Shown here piece by piece: positions 5,406 to 5,517 of a stretch of 5,517 nucleotides of DNA. The translations under genes and the position numbers were made by a program. The stretch lies in the NCBI GenBank assembly GCA_018882645.1, contig VERM01000125.1, forward strand, positions 1 to 5,517. Reading direction: 5' to 3'. Source of the DNA: Ferruginibacter sp. Lineage in GTDB: Bacteria > Bacteroidota > Bacteroidia > Chitinophagales > Chitinophagaceae. Below the pieces are notes generated by a model that was not told the origin of the DNA, did not search any database, and was given only the letters and a program-made list of their open reading frames with translations. Position 1 is the first letter of the stretch. Every line of letters starts with the position of its first letter.

Positions 5406-5517
5406 ATGGCAAAAAAATCAATCACAGCCAGACAAGCCAAAAGAGAAAAATTGGCAGCGCATTACGCTCAGAAAAGATCCGCGCTCAAAGCTGAAGGTAA
5501 CTACGCCGCTTTGGATC
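5406..5517 (+). CDS. rpsN: 30S ribosomal protein S14 (uS14), N-terminal fragment
   Basis: The window ends after 37 complete codons and one base of the next: MAKKSITARQAKREKLAAHY, then AQKRSALKAEGNYAALD. S14 is a small-subunit head protein near S3, S10 and S19. The visible part fits the longer, zinc-free form (about 89-101 residues), because the short zinc-binding form has its first CxxC pair at about residues 24-27, where this sequence has RSAL and no Cys. That matches other Bacteroidota. The gene starts 3 bases after the rplE stop, so it is tightly coupled in the transcript, and its position after L5 is the normal spc order. No Shine-Dalgarno sequence precedes it. Confidence 0.95.
   Translation, partial: MAKKSITARQAKREKLAAHYAQKRSALKAEGNYAALD

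Overview
The window is a stretch of a ribosomal-protein operon, read entirely on the + strand, in the classic bacterial S10-spc order: rplD (3' end only), rplW, rplB, rpsS, rplV, rpsC, rplP, rpmC, rpsQ, rplN, rplX, rplE, rpsN (5' end only). Eleven genes are complete and the two at the edges are cut by the window. All are intact, start at ATG and have family-typical lengths. No mobile element, CRISPR array, tRNA, rRNA or foreign gene is visible.

The organism is most likely a member of the Bacteroidota, probably the Chitinophagia/Chitinophagaceae side. The reasons are the protein sequences (L2 with [24 protein letters not shown] split over residues 226-249, S19 with PTRNFRGH, L14 with [13 protein letters not shown]3 with an Arg/Gly-rich tail), the moderately AT-rich DNA, and A-rich leaders that lack Shine-Dalgarno sequences before almost every start codon. 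The placement rests on remembered family resemblance, not on a search.

Layout: bases 1-3975 correspond to the S10 part (L4 end, L23, L2, S19, L22, S3, L16, L29, S17) and bases 4069-5517 to the spc part (L14, L24, L5, S14 start). The two parts are separated by the largest gap, 93 bases between rpsQ and rplN, which has two small inverted repeats but no convincing promoter or terminator. The other gaps are 3 to 89 bases; one junction, rplX-rplE, overlaps by a single base. No gene-free stretch reaches 300 bases. The operon promoter must lie upstream of the window.

The products all assemble into the ribosome: S19, S3, S17 and S14 into the small subunit, the rest into the large subunit, including the peptidyl-transferase-supporting L2 and L16, the exit-tunnel proteins L4, L22 and L23, and the 5S rRNA-binding L5. 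I found no undescribed system. The points worth a second look are regulatory or lineage details: a lone Shine-Dalgarno-like sequence and a perfect 8-bp hairpin at the start of rplE, a 19-base leader shared by rplN and rplX, small hairpins in several gaps, an altered KOW motif in L24, two substitutions in otherwise conserved L2 positions, and the RGG-type tail of S3.
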